Shown: positions 14,818 to 21,006 of the stretch, in pieces | Layout: every line of letters starts with the position of its first letter | How positions within the stretch are numbered: position 1 is the first letter of the stretch | Position numbers and translations under genes: made by a program | From: Microcaldota archaeon | GTDB taxonomy: Archaea > Micrarchaeota > Micrarchaeia > Micrarchaeales > CABMGC01 | Length of the DNA stretch: 37,616 bases | Assembly: GCA_027449585.1 (NCBI GenBank) | Contig: DAIDLJ010000006.1 | Coordinates: 1-37,616 of the forward strand | Reading direction: 5' to 3' | Notes under the pieces: generated by a model | Told to the model about the DNA's origin: nothing | Database searches by the model: none | Seen by the model: only the letters and a program-made list of their open reading frames with translations

Positions 14818-14961
14818 TCAACACGTAATTTCAGTTTTTGTTAATTTTAGATGGCGACTCACGTAATGGTTTTTGTTTGCTCCCACCGGGATTTGAACCC
14901 GAGTTGCAGGGTTGAAAGCCCCGCGTCCTTGGCCGAGTTTGTCGTCCTTTTCTAGCTTCAT
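14818..14961 (-). CDS. intN: N-terminal fragment of the element's split integrase
   Basis: The frame starts at ATG 14961, preceded by a strong Shine-Dalgarno (GAGGTG, 14967-14972, five-base spacing) and a TATA box at 15035-15042. Its first 25 codons run through the element edge (MKLEKDDKLG, then QGRGAFNPATRVQIP) and into the 59-bp tRNA-Glu core. At the core they share exactly the phase of the integrase at 17533-18432. In the excised circle the two parts join without a stop into a 324-residue protein. In the integrated state this piece reads on into host DNA and stops at 14818, giving about 47 residues. This is the hallmark of SSV-type integrases, whose gene contains attP. A fragment this small is unlikely to be active. 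Confidence 0.85.
   Translation of the reverse strand: MKLEKDDKLGQGRGAFNPATRVQIPVGANKNHYVSRHLKLTKTEITC
14879..14937 (-). repeat. attL: tRNA-Glu 3' fragment
   Basis: This 59-bp copy of the tRNA-Glu(TTC) 3' region contains part of the D-arm, the anticodon arm, the T-arm and the acceptor 3' strand, but lacks the 5' third, so it cannot be a functional tRNA. It differs from attR (18425-18483) at two positions, about 14902 and 14909. Both are third codon positions in the integrase frame (Pro CCT/CCC and Thr ACT/ACC). Confidence 0.92.
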
Positions 14962-15027
14962 TCTAGCACCTCAAAAACACCAAAACAAACATAAACAATT
15001 CCAGCTTTCTGAACAGTAGCTTTTCCC

Positions 15028-15077
15028 AAGCAAGCTATATAAGCAAGCACGGTTCAGATTTCCGATGAAACTGAACC
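15028..15077 (-). promoter_or_regulatory. intN promoter with direct repeat, plus adjacent hairpin
   Basis: On the minus strand TTATATAG (15035-15042) is a good TATA box for intN. The octamer AAGCAAGC occurs on both sides of it (15028-15035 and 15041-15048), a likely operator. Just upstream, GGTTCAG (15051-15057) and CTGAACC (15071-15077) form an inverted repeat extended by TTT/AAA with one bulged A. It lies between the phosphatase gene stop and the integrase promoter, so it may be a terminator or a regulator site. Confidence 0.55.
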
Positions 15078-15104
15078 CACAAAATTAAGCTCTTCTCGAA
15101 TATC

Positions 15105-15500
15105 TTAATCTAATTCGGATATTAGGGCTATGATTTTTTGGTAAAGCGTATTTAACGCATCACGCTTTTCTACCTGATTTATATTTTCCATCTTTGGTAT
15201 ATCCCAATGTTCTGTTTTATAGTTTTTAGGTATCAGAATGCAGTCTTTCGGTTCGCAGAGTATTATTATTTTACTTGCACTATCTAACATTGATTTAGTA
15301 AGTCTTTTTGGCTTCTGGTTGCTCATATCTATGCCGTATACTTGTTTGAGTAATAGTATTGCTTCTTCACTTATCTTATCTGCCGGCTCAGCTCCTGATG
15401 CACTTATTGCGTGATGTTTTGTTGTCATTTTATTGAATAATGCTTCTGCCATCTGGCTCCTGTATTTGTTTTCCTTGCATACGAAAAGTATAACAGCCAT
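15105..15500 (-). CDS. Low-molecular-weight phosphatase / ArsC-like protein
   Basis: This 131-residue protein has the LMW protein tyrosine phosphatase fold signature. The phosphate loop Cys-x5-Arg is C8-R14 (VCKENKYRSQMAEALF), and D100 in HWDIPKM is a plausible general acid. The same family includes thioredoxin-coupled arsenate reductases, whose loop continues RSQMAE exactly as here. Other Cys residues (for example in ILCEPKDC) might serve a redox relay but are not in the canonical ArsC position, so phosphatase and reductase remain open. The start ATG 15500 lies close behind an AT-rich promoter. It is cargo of the integrated element, next to a metal-ion transporter, which makes metal or arsenate stress a reasonable guess. 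Confidence 0.85.
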   Translation of the reverse strand: MAVILFVCKENKYRSQMAEALFNKMTTKHHAISASGAEPADKISEEAILLLKQVYGIDMSNQKPKRLTKSMLDSASKIIILCEPKDCILIPKNYKTEHWDIPKMENINQVEKRDALNTLYQKIIALISELD

Positions 15501-15630
15501 AATATCTTTATGTTGATAAAGTAATAAAAATGTTGTAAGATAGCTTCATAAGTGTCGACAATGCCCATTTTATTAGATATACATCAAGTAAATATCTGTT
15601 CATATGTTGTATTCCTTGGGATCGCTCAGC

Positions 15631-16464
15631 TCAGTCCATTTCTTCGGGAAGTTTATGATGCGCAGATTCAAACTGCACTGTCACATGGTTTATGCCATGC
15701 TTCTTCAGTATCTTCTCTATTTTACTTCCTTCCTTGTCAAGCTCCATTACTGTAGTCTTTCCGACAGCCGTCAAGTGCAGCGTCGCCATCTTCATATGAC
15801 TGCATAAGAGCCATATATGAAGATGATGCAGATTCGGGTATTTCTTCTTAAGCTCCGCTTCAAGTCCCGTAGTATCGTTTGGCGATGCTTCCATGAGCAC
15901 TAAAATGATCTCTTTTAGGTTTGGAAATGCCAGTGCGAGACTGATGAAGATGATTATGAGCGCAGCCAAAGGGTCGAGATAAAAAGCATGGGTAAAGAAT
16001 ATTACAACGCCGACTATTGCACCGATAATAAACCCGCTTAAATCGGCAACAGCATGTACCCAAACGCTTTTTTCGTTTATGTTATCGTGTTTCTCTGATA
16101 CTATCACTTGGTACATGATAATTAGAGAAACGGCAGAGATGATAGCCACAACAACAGGAAAGTCGTGGACATTAGAAAAATAATTGGATATAGCAATATA
16201 CCCGCTAAGCAGAGCACCTGTTATTACAAGATAAATATTTGTCATTCCTGATATTACTTCGAGCCTGTGATAGCCATAGGTATATTTGGAATTATATTTT
16301 TGGGGCTTTTTCATGACCATGTAGGCAAAAATATAGCCTACTGAATCTATAATCTGGTGGAAAGCCTCAGCTATGATTAATCCGCTGTGAGCGAATATGC
16401 CTCCGATTATCAGCACAAAAAATACGAGAAAAGATGCGATGAGTGCTTTGGTAATTATATTCAA
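15631..16464 (-). CDS. Cation diffusion facilitator (CDF) metal transporter
   Basis: This is a 277-residue divalent metal/proton antiporter of the CDF (ZnT/CzcD) family in the cell membrane. Six hydrophobic helices are visible. The transport-site residues are H36-x3-D40 in helix 2 (AEAFHQIIDS) and H137-x3-D141 in helix 5 (VHAVADLSG), a pattern typical of zinc-type CDFs. The C-terminal domain (residues ~200-277) has several His (NLHHLHIW, ESAHHK) as in cytosolic CDF sensor domains. The ATG at 16464 has GGTG about 12 bases upstream and a TATA box at 16495-16503. It lies in the integrated element upstream of the phosphatase/ArsC-like gene, so it is cargo likely to help metal tolerance. Confidence 0.95.
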   Translation of the reverse strand: MNIITKALIASFLVFFVLIIGGIFAHSGLIIAEAFHQIIDSVGYIFAYMVMKKPQKYNSKYTYGYHRLEVISGMTNIYLVITGALLSGYIAISNYFSNVHDFPVVVAIISAVSLIIMYQVIVSEKHDNINEKSVWVHAVADLSGFIIGAIVGVVIFFTHAFYLDPLAALIIIFISLALAFPNLKEIILVLMEASPNDTTGLEAELKKKYPNLHHLHIWLLCSHMKMATLHLTAVGKTTVMELDKEGSKIEKILKKHGINHVTVQFESAHHKLPEEMD

Positions 16465-16494
16465 TTAATGCACCAAATTTCCAATAATGATTGC

Positions 16495-16503
16495 ATTATA
16501 AAT
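16495..16503. promoter_or_regulatory. TATA element, possibly bidirectional
   Basis: ATTATAAAT on the plus strand reads as ATTTATAAT on the minus strand. On the minus strand it lies about 35 bases before the CDF ATG and should drive that gene. On the plus strand it would start transcription near 16525, at the beginning of the hairpin-rich region, which is otherwise free of genes. Confidence 0.5.
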
Positions 16504-16527
16504 CAATTCCAAGCTATTAAATCTATC

Positions 16528-16816
16528 CTTGGGTCGCAGAACCTCTTTTTGGCTTCGCAAAAAGGGCTGCTCCCTTAAGCCAACAACTTGGCAGTTGAAG
16601 GAACCTCCATCCCTTGAAACTACGCCAGCACGTTCAGAACTTCGTTCCTCACGTGGGCTAACGACCCAACGGTCTGTAAGCCAGCAACCTAGCAAGCGGC
16701 TGATTTTGCGGGGGGTCAAAATCAGTCTTAATGCCGCCATGTCCTACAAAGTAGCCGCAGCAGCCGTAGCCCGCCGTGCGACATCCAAAGATGTCTTAAA
16801 AGCGGGCGTAGGCTGC
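16528..16816 (+). ncRNA. Candidate structured RNA region of the element
   Basis: No convincing protein is encoded here, but consecutive hairpins can be drawn: CTTTTTG/CAAAAAG (16545-16564), GGCT/AGCC (16565-16581), CACGT/ACGTG enclosing GAAC/GTTC (16629-16655), GGCT/AGCC enclosing GACC/GGTC (16656-16682), CTGATTTTG/CAAAATCAG (16700-16725), and GCAGCC-N3-GCCCGC pairing with GCGGGC-N3-GGCTGC (16760-16816) around ACATC/GATGT. A plus-strand TATA at 16495-16503 would start a transcript near its left edge. The strand is uncertain because inverted repeats look alike on both. It could also be a replication origin. A 28-codon frame (16740-16826) lies inside the last hairpin and is probably chance. Confidence 0.35.
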
Positions 16817-16829
16817 AAGACGTGAGCTT

Positions 16830-16971
16830 CTCTACATAAAGCTCTACATGGACGGCTATAATATTGATGTGCAGTAGCACGAGGGAAAAATGCCTATTTT
16901 GGAGACTTACGAGAGAGATTTCCTCTACATGGATTGGCTTAGGCATGTAGAGAACTTTGGAGCATGTAGAG
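16830..16971. repeat. Cluster of five CTCTACAT octamers
   Basis: CTCTACAT occurs in direct orientation at 16830-16837, 16842-16849 and 16923-16930, and inverted (ATGTAGAG) at 16945-16952 and 16964-16971. The third and fourth copies extend to a 9-bp inverted repeat, CTCTACATG and CATGTAGAG, with a 12-base loop. The arrangement resembles iterons or multiple operator half-sites. It lies between the structured region and the toxin gene, where no protein-coding gene is evident. Confidence 0.75.
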
Positions 16972-17045
16972 AAGTCCTATTTTAGGGTTTGGAAAGCCTC
17001 GCTTTCAGGCCAACGGCTTCGCTCAAAATTAGCAATACGTTATAA

Positions 17046-17300
17046 TCAAGCGTGGTGGTCGTAGTCCACTATCGTAACCGTGCTGTTCTTATCATCTATC
17101 ACGTACTTGACCACGAAATGTCCGATATGCCTTTCCCTGACTCCGGCATACTCGCTGTGCATCCATTTGCCTACTGCATATGGGTTCTCCGCAAGCTGGT
17201 CGAAGAGCTTTACAAGCCTCTTGTAGGCCAAAGAGTCCTTCTTTACCATCTTCCTGAGCTTTTCCCTTACGCTATCTGCTAGATGCACTTCGTAGGCCAT
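17046..17300 (-). CDS. RelE/ParE-superfamily toxin
   Basis: This 84-residue protein has the RelE-fold pattern: an N-terminal beta strand and helix (MAYEVHLADSVREKLRKMVKKD with an Arg/Lys-rich helix), then ENPYAVGKWM, and the C-terminal strands RERHIGHFVVKYVIDDKN and TVTIVDYDHH. Such toxins usually cleave mRNA on the ribosome, and the basic residues and terminal His pair fit catalysis. It starts 17 bases after the antitoxin stop, in the antitoxin-toxin order. Within the integrated element it may stabilise the element by killing or arresting cells that lose it. Confidence 0.88.
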   Translation of the reverse strand: MAYEVHLADSVREKLRKMVKKDSLAYKRLVKLFDQLAENPYAVGKWMHSEYAGVRERHIGHFVVKYVIDDKNSTVTIVDYDHHA

Positions 17301-17316
17301 CTCTGCACCTTTATAA

Positions 17317-17511
17317 TCAGCCCCAAACGTCGCTTACGAGTGCCTTTACTGACTTGTACTTGTGTACCTTTCCAGTCCTAAGCTCCTCAAGCCCTATGTC
17401 CAAGCCGGTAACCTTCTTTTTCTTCATGGCATTGGCTATTAGTGTTATCTGGGCTTCGAGATTTCCGAGCCTCCTTTCTATCGTACTCATTTCCGTCCTT
17501 GTATTCGCCAT
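17317..17511 (-). CDS. Antitoxin partner of the RelE-type toxin
   Basis: This is about 64 residues from ATG 17511 (MANTRTEMSTIERRL). A TTG at 17532 would add seven residues, but a TATA box (TTAAATAA, 17533-17540) lies about 25 bases before the ATG, pointing to a leaderless start there. Residues ~8-30 form a heptad-like helix (ERRLGNLEAQITLI) suited to dimerisation. The C-terminal part, EELRTGKVHKYKSVKALVSD, has the form of the toxin-wrapping tail of archaeal antitoxins paired with RelE. The call rests on this and on position directly before the toxin. Confidence 0.8.
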   Translation of the reverse strand: MANTRTEMSTIERRLGNLEAQITLIANAMKKKKVTGLDIGLEELRTGKVHKYKSVKALVSDVWG

Positions 17512-17532
17512 AATATTATTGTACCCGTGCAA

Positions 17533-17540
17533 TTATTTAA
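17533..17540 (-). promoter_or_regulatory. TATA box of the toxin-antitoxin operon
   Basis: TTAAATAA on the minus strand, centred about 25 bases upstream of ATG 17511, implies leaderless antitoxin mRNA. The box overlaps the stop codon of the integrase gene, so the operon can be expressed independently of the integrase. Confidence 0.6.
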
Positions 17541-18432
17541 GGCTTGTTATCCAATTTTTGAGCTTTTCGGCTTTCTCCACCGAAAACGCCTCGTCCACCG
17601 CTTTGTATAGCTCATCTTTCCGCGTGTTTATGTAGGTCATAGTTGTGCTAGGATCGCTATGTCTTGCGAATCTGCTTGACAGCACCACATTCCCGTTGCT
17701 CTGGCGTGCGAAGCTGGTTATTGCATAGTGCCTCAGACTGTGCGTAGTCAGCCTGTGCAGCCGCCTAGGCGTCCTTCCGTATGACTCCTCGCTCTGGTCG
17801 TAGACTTCGTCCAGCTTTGCCGCTCGGACATACTCCCTGAACACCTTACGCACATAGTTCTTCTCAAGGAACGGCTCGCCTCTTAGGCTGTGCCCAAGCT
17901 CCGCGAAGAACACGAACCCGCCAGCTTGCGTGATCGCTTTTTCGTTCCTGTTTATGAACTCAACAGTTTGCCGAAAAAGCGGCACTGGGATAAGCATTGT
18001 ATCAATTACGTGCACCTTCTCCGTCTTCACGGTCAGCTCACGTGTCTCGAACTTTATGTCTTTCACGTTCACTTTGACAGCCTCGCCTATCCTGAGTCCA
18101 AGCTGCGCTTGATACCCAAACAACAGGCGAAACTTGTCGTTCTCTATTGCCTTGAAGAAGGCCTGCACCTCCTGTTCTGTGAAGCCCTTGTTCAGGCTTC
18201 CATATTTAGGCGGTGCGTTGCCTCTGAAACGTTTCTTTTTGATGCGGTAGATTACGGACAGGACGTCCTTGATCTCATGGAAAGTTAGTTGCGGAAGCAC
18301 CTCCTGAATGTGCTTCTTAAGTTTTTCGGGTTCGGTCTCCGTGATGGAACCGAACCGTTTGCTGCTTAATTTCTTTGCATTGGCTAGGGAACTGAACCCG
18401 AGTTTGTCGTCGAAAATCTGATTGGCTCCCAC
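17533..18432 (-). CDS. intC: tyrosine recombinase, C-terminal catalytic part of split integrase
   Basis: This is the SSV-type integrase part retained beside the intact tRNA. All catalytic residues are present, counting from GTG 18432: R114 (GLRIGEAV), H231 and R234 (HSLRHYAI), H258 (RFARHSD) and the nucleophile Y267 (TMTYINT). The open frame begins at 18483, directly after a TAG within tRNA-Glu. The only start in the integrated state is GTG 18432, inside the tRNA 3' end, with no Shine-Dalgarno. In the excised circle the frame continues upstream through the 59-bp core into intN (14961) to give 324 residues. Expression while integrated is therefore doubtful, as in SSV elements, where excision often needs an intact copy from elsewhere. 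Confidence 0.93.
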   Translation of the reverse strand: MGANQIFDDKLGFSSLANAKKLSSKRFGSITETEPEKLKKHIQEVLPQLTFHEIKDVLSVIYRIKKKRFRGNAPPKYGSLNKGFTEQEVQAFFKAIENDKFRLLFGYQAQLGLRIGEAVKVNVKDIKFETRELTVKTEKVHVIDTMLIPVPLFRQTVEFINRNEKAITQAGGFVFFAELGHSLRGEPFLEKNYVRKVFREYVRAAKLDEVYDQSEESYGRTPRRLHRLTTHSLRHYAITSFARQSNGNVVLSSRFARHSDPSTTMTYINTRKDELYKAVDEAFSVEKAEKLKNWITSLK

Positions 18433-18498
18433 CGGGATTTGAACCCGGGTTGCGGGGTTGAAAGCCCCGCGTCCTTGGCCGAGCTAGACGATAGGAGC
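18424..18498 (-). tRNA. tRNA-Glu (anticodon TTC), integration target
   Basis: The acceptor stem is GCTCCTA/TGGGAGC, the D-arm GTC/GAC, the anticodon stem CGGGG/CCCCG with loop CTTTCAA (anticodon TTC), and the T-arm CCGGG/CCCGG with loop TTCAAAT. CCA is not encoded. The gene is intact although the element is integrated in it: the element carries a matching 3' end. Its 3' 59 bases are the recombination core (attR). The integrase frame opens inside it on the same strand. Confidence 0.95.
18425..18483 (-). repeat. attR: recombination core within tRNA-Glu
   Basis: This is the 59-bp counterpart of 14879-14937, matching at 57 of 59 positions by eye. It runs from the D-arm to the last acceptor base. 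Crossover in such systems usually lies in the anticodon arm. The integrase reading frame is open through it and closes just outside, at a TAG formed by the host's own tRNA 5' half. Confidence 0.92.
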
Positions 18499-18506
18499 GC
18501 AAGCGT

Positions 18507-18971
18507 TTATACCCATATTCCATTGCACAGCATTATGCCGTATGTGGCATAGTTGACCATATCCATAAGTGTATCCTCTATCTTCTCGTCCGCAACCTGC
18601 GCGACGTTTCCATCCTTCATGAGGTTGGATACGCGCTCTATCTTGTCATTTATGCGCACTATGATGCCTATTACTCCGTATCTGAGTATGTTTAAGGTGC
18701 CGTAGTCCCTGTTCTTTGCTACTCCTATCCTAAAAGAGGCGTCGAGTATCGTATTTACATCACGCTTGTATTTTGAGCTGAGCAGTAGCAGAGCCCCGTT
18801 TCTTATCTTGTAGAAGACTCCAGAGTTGGATGGTGAGGGTTTTGTGCCTGCCATTATCTCTTTGAAGTATTCCTGGAGGGCCTCGCTTGCATCTGATGGG
18901 GAATAGCCGTCGCTAGGGTCTATGCCGTCATATAGCGCCTGCTTGAAGTTGTCGTCCCACATGATAACCAT
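18507..18971 (-). CDS. DUF1599 / nucleotide modification-associated domain 1 (Nmad1)-like protein
   Basis: This is about 154 residues from ATG 18971 (or 18962); an upstream TTG at 19007 is possible but lies on top of a TATA-like ATTATAAAT. The C-terminal half carries the family's pattern: AKNRDYGTLNILRYGVIGI, VRINDKIERVSNL and EKIEDTLMDMVNYATYGI. The Asp/Glu and Asn residues resemble the metal-binding core of MazG/dUTPase-like all-alpha NTP enzymes. Its exact reaction is not known to me. It is divergent from a dCTP deaminase gene, so both may act on deoxynucleotides. It lies just outside the integrated element. Confidence 0.75.
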   Translation of the reverse strand: MVIMWDDNFKQALYDGIDPSDGYSPSDASEALQEYFKEIMAGTKPSPSNSGVFYKIRNGALLLLSSKYKRDVNTILDASFRIGVAKNRDYGTLNILRYGVIGIIVRINDKIERVSNLMKDGNVAQVADEKIEDTLMDMVNYATYGIMLCNGIWV

Positions 18972-19101
18972 CGACGATACGAAACTCTTGAATATGGCTG
19001 GTTTCAATTTATAATCCTACCGCTTTGCATCTCGTTTATTTGCAGCGGTGGCGGCTGTGGGAGGTATTTTAATATTAAACGCAGATAAGTCTCTTGATTT
19101 C

Positions 19102-19638
19102 ATGATACTATCCGACTTCGATCTTGAGGGTCTGATCAAGGAAAAGCGGCTTGTTATAAAACCGTTTGAGAAGGAGATAATAAGGGAGAATGGACTTGAC
19201 CTAAGGCTTACTGATGAGGTTGCTAGGCATAACATGAAGAGGGACAGTAAATTCCTGATAGACCCTTCGGACCCCGATACGCTCAAGGACGAGTATGTGG
19301 TGGAGAGGTGCCCAAAAGGAGTGGTGATAGAACCTGGCACGCAGGTCCTGCTATCCACTATGGAGTTCATAGGGCTTCCTGACAATCTGGTTGGATTTGT
19401 AGAGCTTAGGAGCACTTGGGCCAGGCACGGATTATTCATGCCGCCTACGATAATAGATGCCGGATTTGCCGGGACGGTCACGCTCGAGGTATTCAACAGC
19501 AGCAGATTCCCAATACTGCTACGGCCAAAAGTCAGGTTCGCTCACGTGATATTTGCTACGACCCTAAATAGGGTTAGGAATGCGTATAAAGGAACTTACC
19601 TGAACCAGAGAGGAATAAAACTTCCAAAGAAATTGTAA
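19102..19638 (+). CDS. dcd: dCTP deaminase (Dcd/Dut family)
   Basis: This 178-residue enzyme converts dCTP to dUTP (in some archaea directly to dUMP). Features are MILSDFDLEGLI at the N-terminus, NGLDLRLTDE, VELRSTWARHGL with the conserved Ser-Thr-Arg, the catalytic region TIIDAGFAGTVTLEVFN with the key Glu, and the C-terminal tail. The start is ATG 19102 rather than an upstream GTG: it matches the family N-terminus, and TTTTAATATTAAA lies about 30 bases before it, so the mRNA is probably leaderless. The next gene upstream (divergent) is the Nmad1-like one. Confidence 0.95.
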   Translation: MILSDFDLEGLIKEKRLVIKPFEKEIIRENGLDLRLTDEVARHNMKRDSKFLIDPSDPDTLKDEYVVERCPKGVVIEPGTQVLLSTMEFIGLPDNLVGFVELRSTWARHGLFMPPTIIDAGFAGTVTLEVFNSSRFPILLRPKVRFAHVIFATTLNRVRNAYKGTYLNQRGIKLPKKL

Positions 19639-19689
19639 GCTAATGCCAAAGTGGCATTAGCCTTGCGCCATTGCGCCAAAAAAGTCCGC

Positions 19690-19968
19690 TTACCTTGCCA
19701 GATCGTCCACTTCCTCCTTCCTTGCCTCCTGGGAGGTTGTGAGAGGTGATGATACGAGCACTACGTCACTGACGTTCTTTACGTTCTTGTAGAGTATGCT
19801 CTTATTCTTCAACACGAGTTTCGAGTCGCCCTTGGCTGTCTTCCAAGGAACCATCAAAAGCCTGCTGAGTTCTCCTCTTTCAAGGTCAATTATTATGTCC
19901 TGGACTTCTCCAAGGTATTGACCAGCATCGCTGTATATATCCATACGATATATTTCTGAGAGTTTCAT
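19690..19968 (-). CDS. PRC-barrel domain protein
   Basis: This small protein has 92 residues from ATG 19968. The sequence MKLSEIYRMDIYSDAGQYLG, then DIIIDLERGELSRLLM, follows the PRC-barrel pattern (interaction domain of RimM and photosynthetic reaction centre H subunit). Free-standing PRC-barrels are common in archaea and are thought to take part in RNA processing or cell division complexes. A TTTATAAAT box at about 20003-20011 is well placed for transcription starting a few bases before the ATG. Confidence 0.88.
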   Translation of the reverse strand: MKLSEIYRMDIYSDAGQYLGEVQDIIIDLERGELSRLLMVPWKTAKGDSKLVLKNKSILYKNVKNVSDVVLVSSPLTTSQEARKEEVDDLAR

Positions 19969-20092
19969 GATATTCGCCCTGATAATATAGATGGATAAGC
20001 ATTTATAAATCTTGGTAGCCGTCGGTGAGACTTCCACTTATCGCGCCTTGACCGAAGCTTAGGCTTAAAAGTTTGCGCTGGCATTTATACTT

Positions 20093-20968
20093 GTGCCAAA
20101 ATCTGTTGAGAATGCAGTAGCGGACAGCTTCGAAGTGGTGAAGGAGAACTACCTCAAATTCCTGCTGATATACCTATTCATGGGCGCCGTGAGCATTGTT
20201 GCTGTGCTGGTTTTTGTCGTTCTCATTTTTCTGGGTTTGGTAGGGGGCTTGACCCTTGGAAATATCGGACTGATTGTAGCCGCTGTGGTTGTCGGATTAA
20301 TAATATTGCTGCTTATGTCGCCTTTTTGGGTTGGAGTATATTATTCCATGGTGTTTCAGGGCCTTGACGCAAAGAGGATTTCAATATTTGATGCGATGGG
20401 CGTGGCAAGGGGGAGATACTTTAGCCTGCTGCTTGTTATGTTCTTGCAGGTCGTAATCTATCTGGTTATCTTTGGCTTGATATTGTCGCCTTTGATAGGC
20501 CCGGTGCTGGGACTAATAAATAGTGGTGGAAGCGCGTCTATTGCATCGGCGATTATGGGGCAGATAATTAAGCTACTCCTCATTGGCACTTTGGTGTTTG
20601 TGGGCCTGATGATAGCCGCACTGGTGTTGCTACCACTACTTTACGAAGCTACAGCTTTAGTCATGATTGAAGGCCTGGGTGGCGTTGACGCAATCAGAAG
20701 AAGTATAGAGATAGGAAGGGAGAATTTCTGGAAGATTGTCTGGCTCATGACCGTGTTCGGATTGGTTGTGGGGATGATATATGTTGTGGAGTGGATAATC
20801 ACCGCGGTATTTGGAGTAATGGGCCACGTCCTTGGCATTGTTGTCGGGGCTGTCCTCTCGGTGCTGGTTTCCTCTCTTGTAACCGCGTGGTCGTATGCCC
20901 TGCAGATAGTCTTCTACCGTGAATTTGTAGGGGGAAGAAAGCGCGGTGGACTTGCAAAGGACGCATAA
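20093..20968 (+). CDS. Polytopic membrane protein, GPDPase-membrane-domain-like
   Basis: This 291-residue protein starts at GTG 20093 and has about six strongly hydrophobic helices. The design (ENAVADSFEVVKENYLKFLL, a long hydrophobic pair, SIFDAMGVARGRYFSLL, then VDAIRRSIEIGRENFWKI) matches the family of membrane domains sometimes attached to glycerophosphodiester phosphodiesterases and widespread alone in archaea. The function is unknown. A related protein on the minus strand at 22202-23038 has the same layout, so the pair may be paralogues. Confidence 0.75.
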   Translation: MPKSVENAVADSFEVVKENYLKFLLIYLFMGAVSIVAVLVFVVLIFLGLVGGLTLGNIGLIVAAVVVGLIILLLMSPFWVGVYYSMVFQGLDAKRISIFDAMGVARGRYFSLLLVMFLQVVIYLVIFGLILSPLIGPVLGLINSGGSASIASAIMGQIIKLLLIGTLVFVGLMIAALVLLPLLYEATALVMIEGLGGVDAIRRSIEIGRENFWKIVWLMTVFGLVVGMIYVVEWIITAVFGVMGHVLGIVVGAVLSVLVSSLVTAWSYALQIVFYREFVGGRKRGGLAKDA

Positions 20969-21006
20969 TTGATGACTAATGCCTGATGCAATTTGCAGGC
21001 CAGAGC

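Larger units (their letters stand above)
14879..18483. mobile_element. SSV-type integrated element in tRNA-Glu (net 3.5 kb)
   Basis: The element is bounded by a 59-bp direct repeat: the 3' part of tRNA-Glu at 18425-18483 (within the intact gene) and a copy at 14879-14937. One unit is 3546 bp. From left to right the content, all on the minus strand, is intN, a LMW-phosphatase/ArsC-like gene, a CDF metal transporter, a structured non-coding region, an octamer cluster, a RelE toxin with its antitoxin, and intC. The split integrase shows the SSV integration mode. No replication initiator, capsid or conjugation gene was recognised, so it may be a satellite, a decayed plasmid, or replicate by an unknown protein or host factors. 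Confidence 0.9.

Noticed and set aside
14879..14937. Second functional tRNA-Glu gene
   Set aside because: The 5' acceptor strand and much of the D-arm are absent; it is the attL remnant.
16465..16740. 91-residue minus-strand protein ahead of the CDF gene
   Set aside because: It has no family pattern or Shine-Dalgarno, and it covers the promoter of the CDF gene.
16529..16825. 98-residue plus-strand protein, and a 28-residue frame at its end
   Set aside because: Composition is unlike neighbours, there is no initiation signal, and the DNA is full of inverted repeats.
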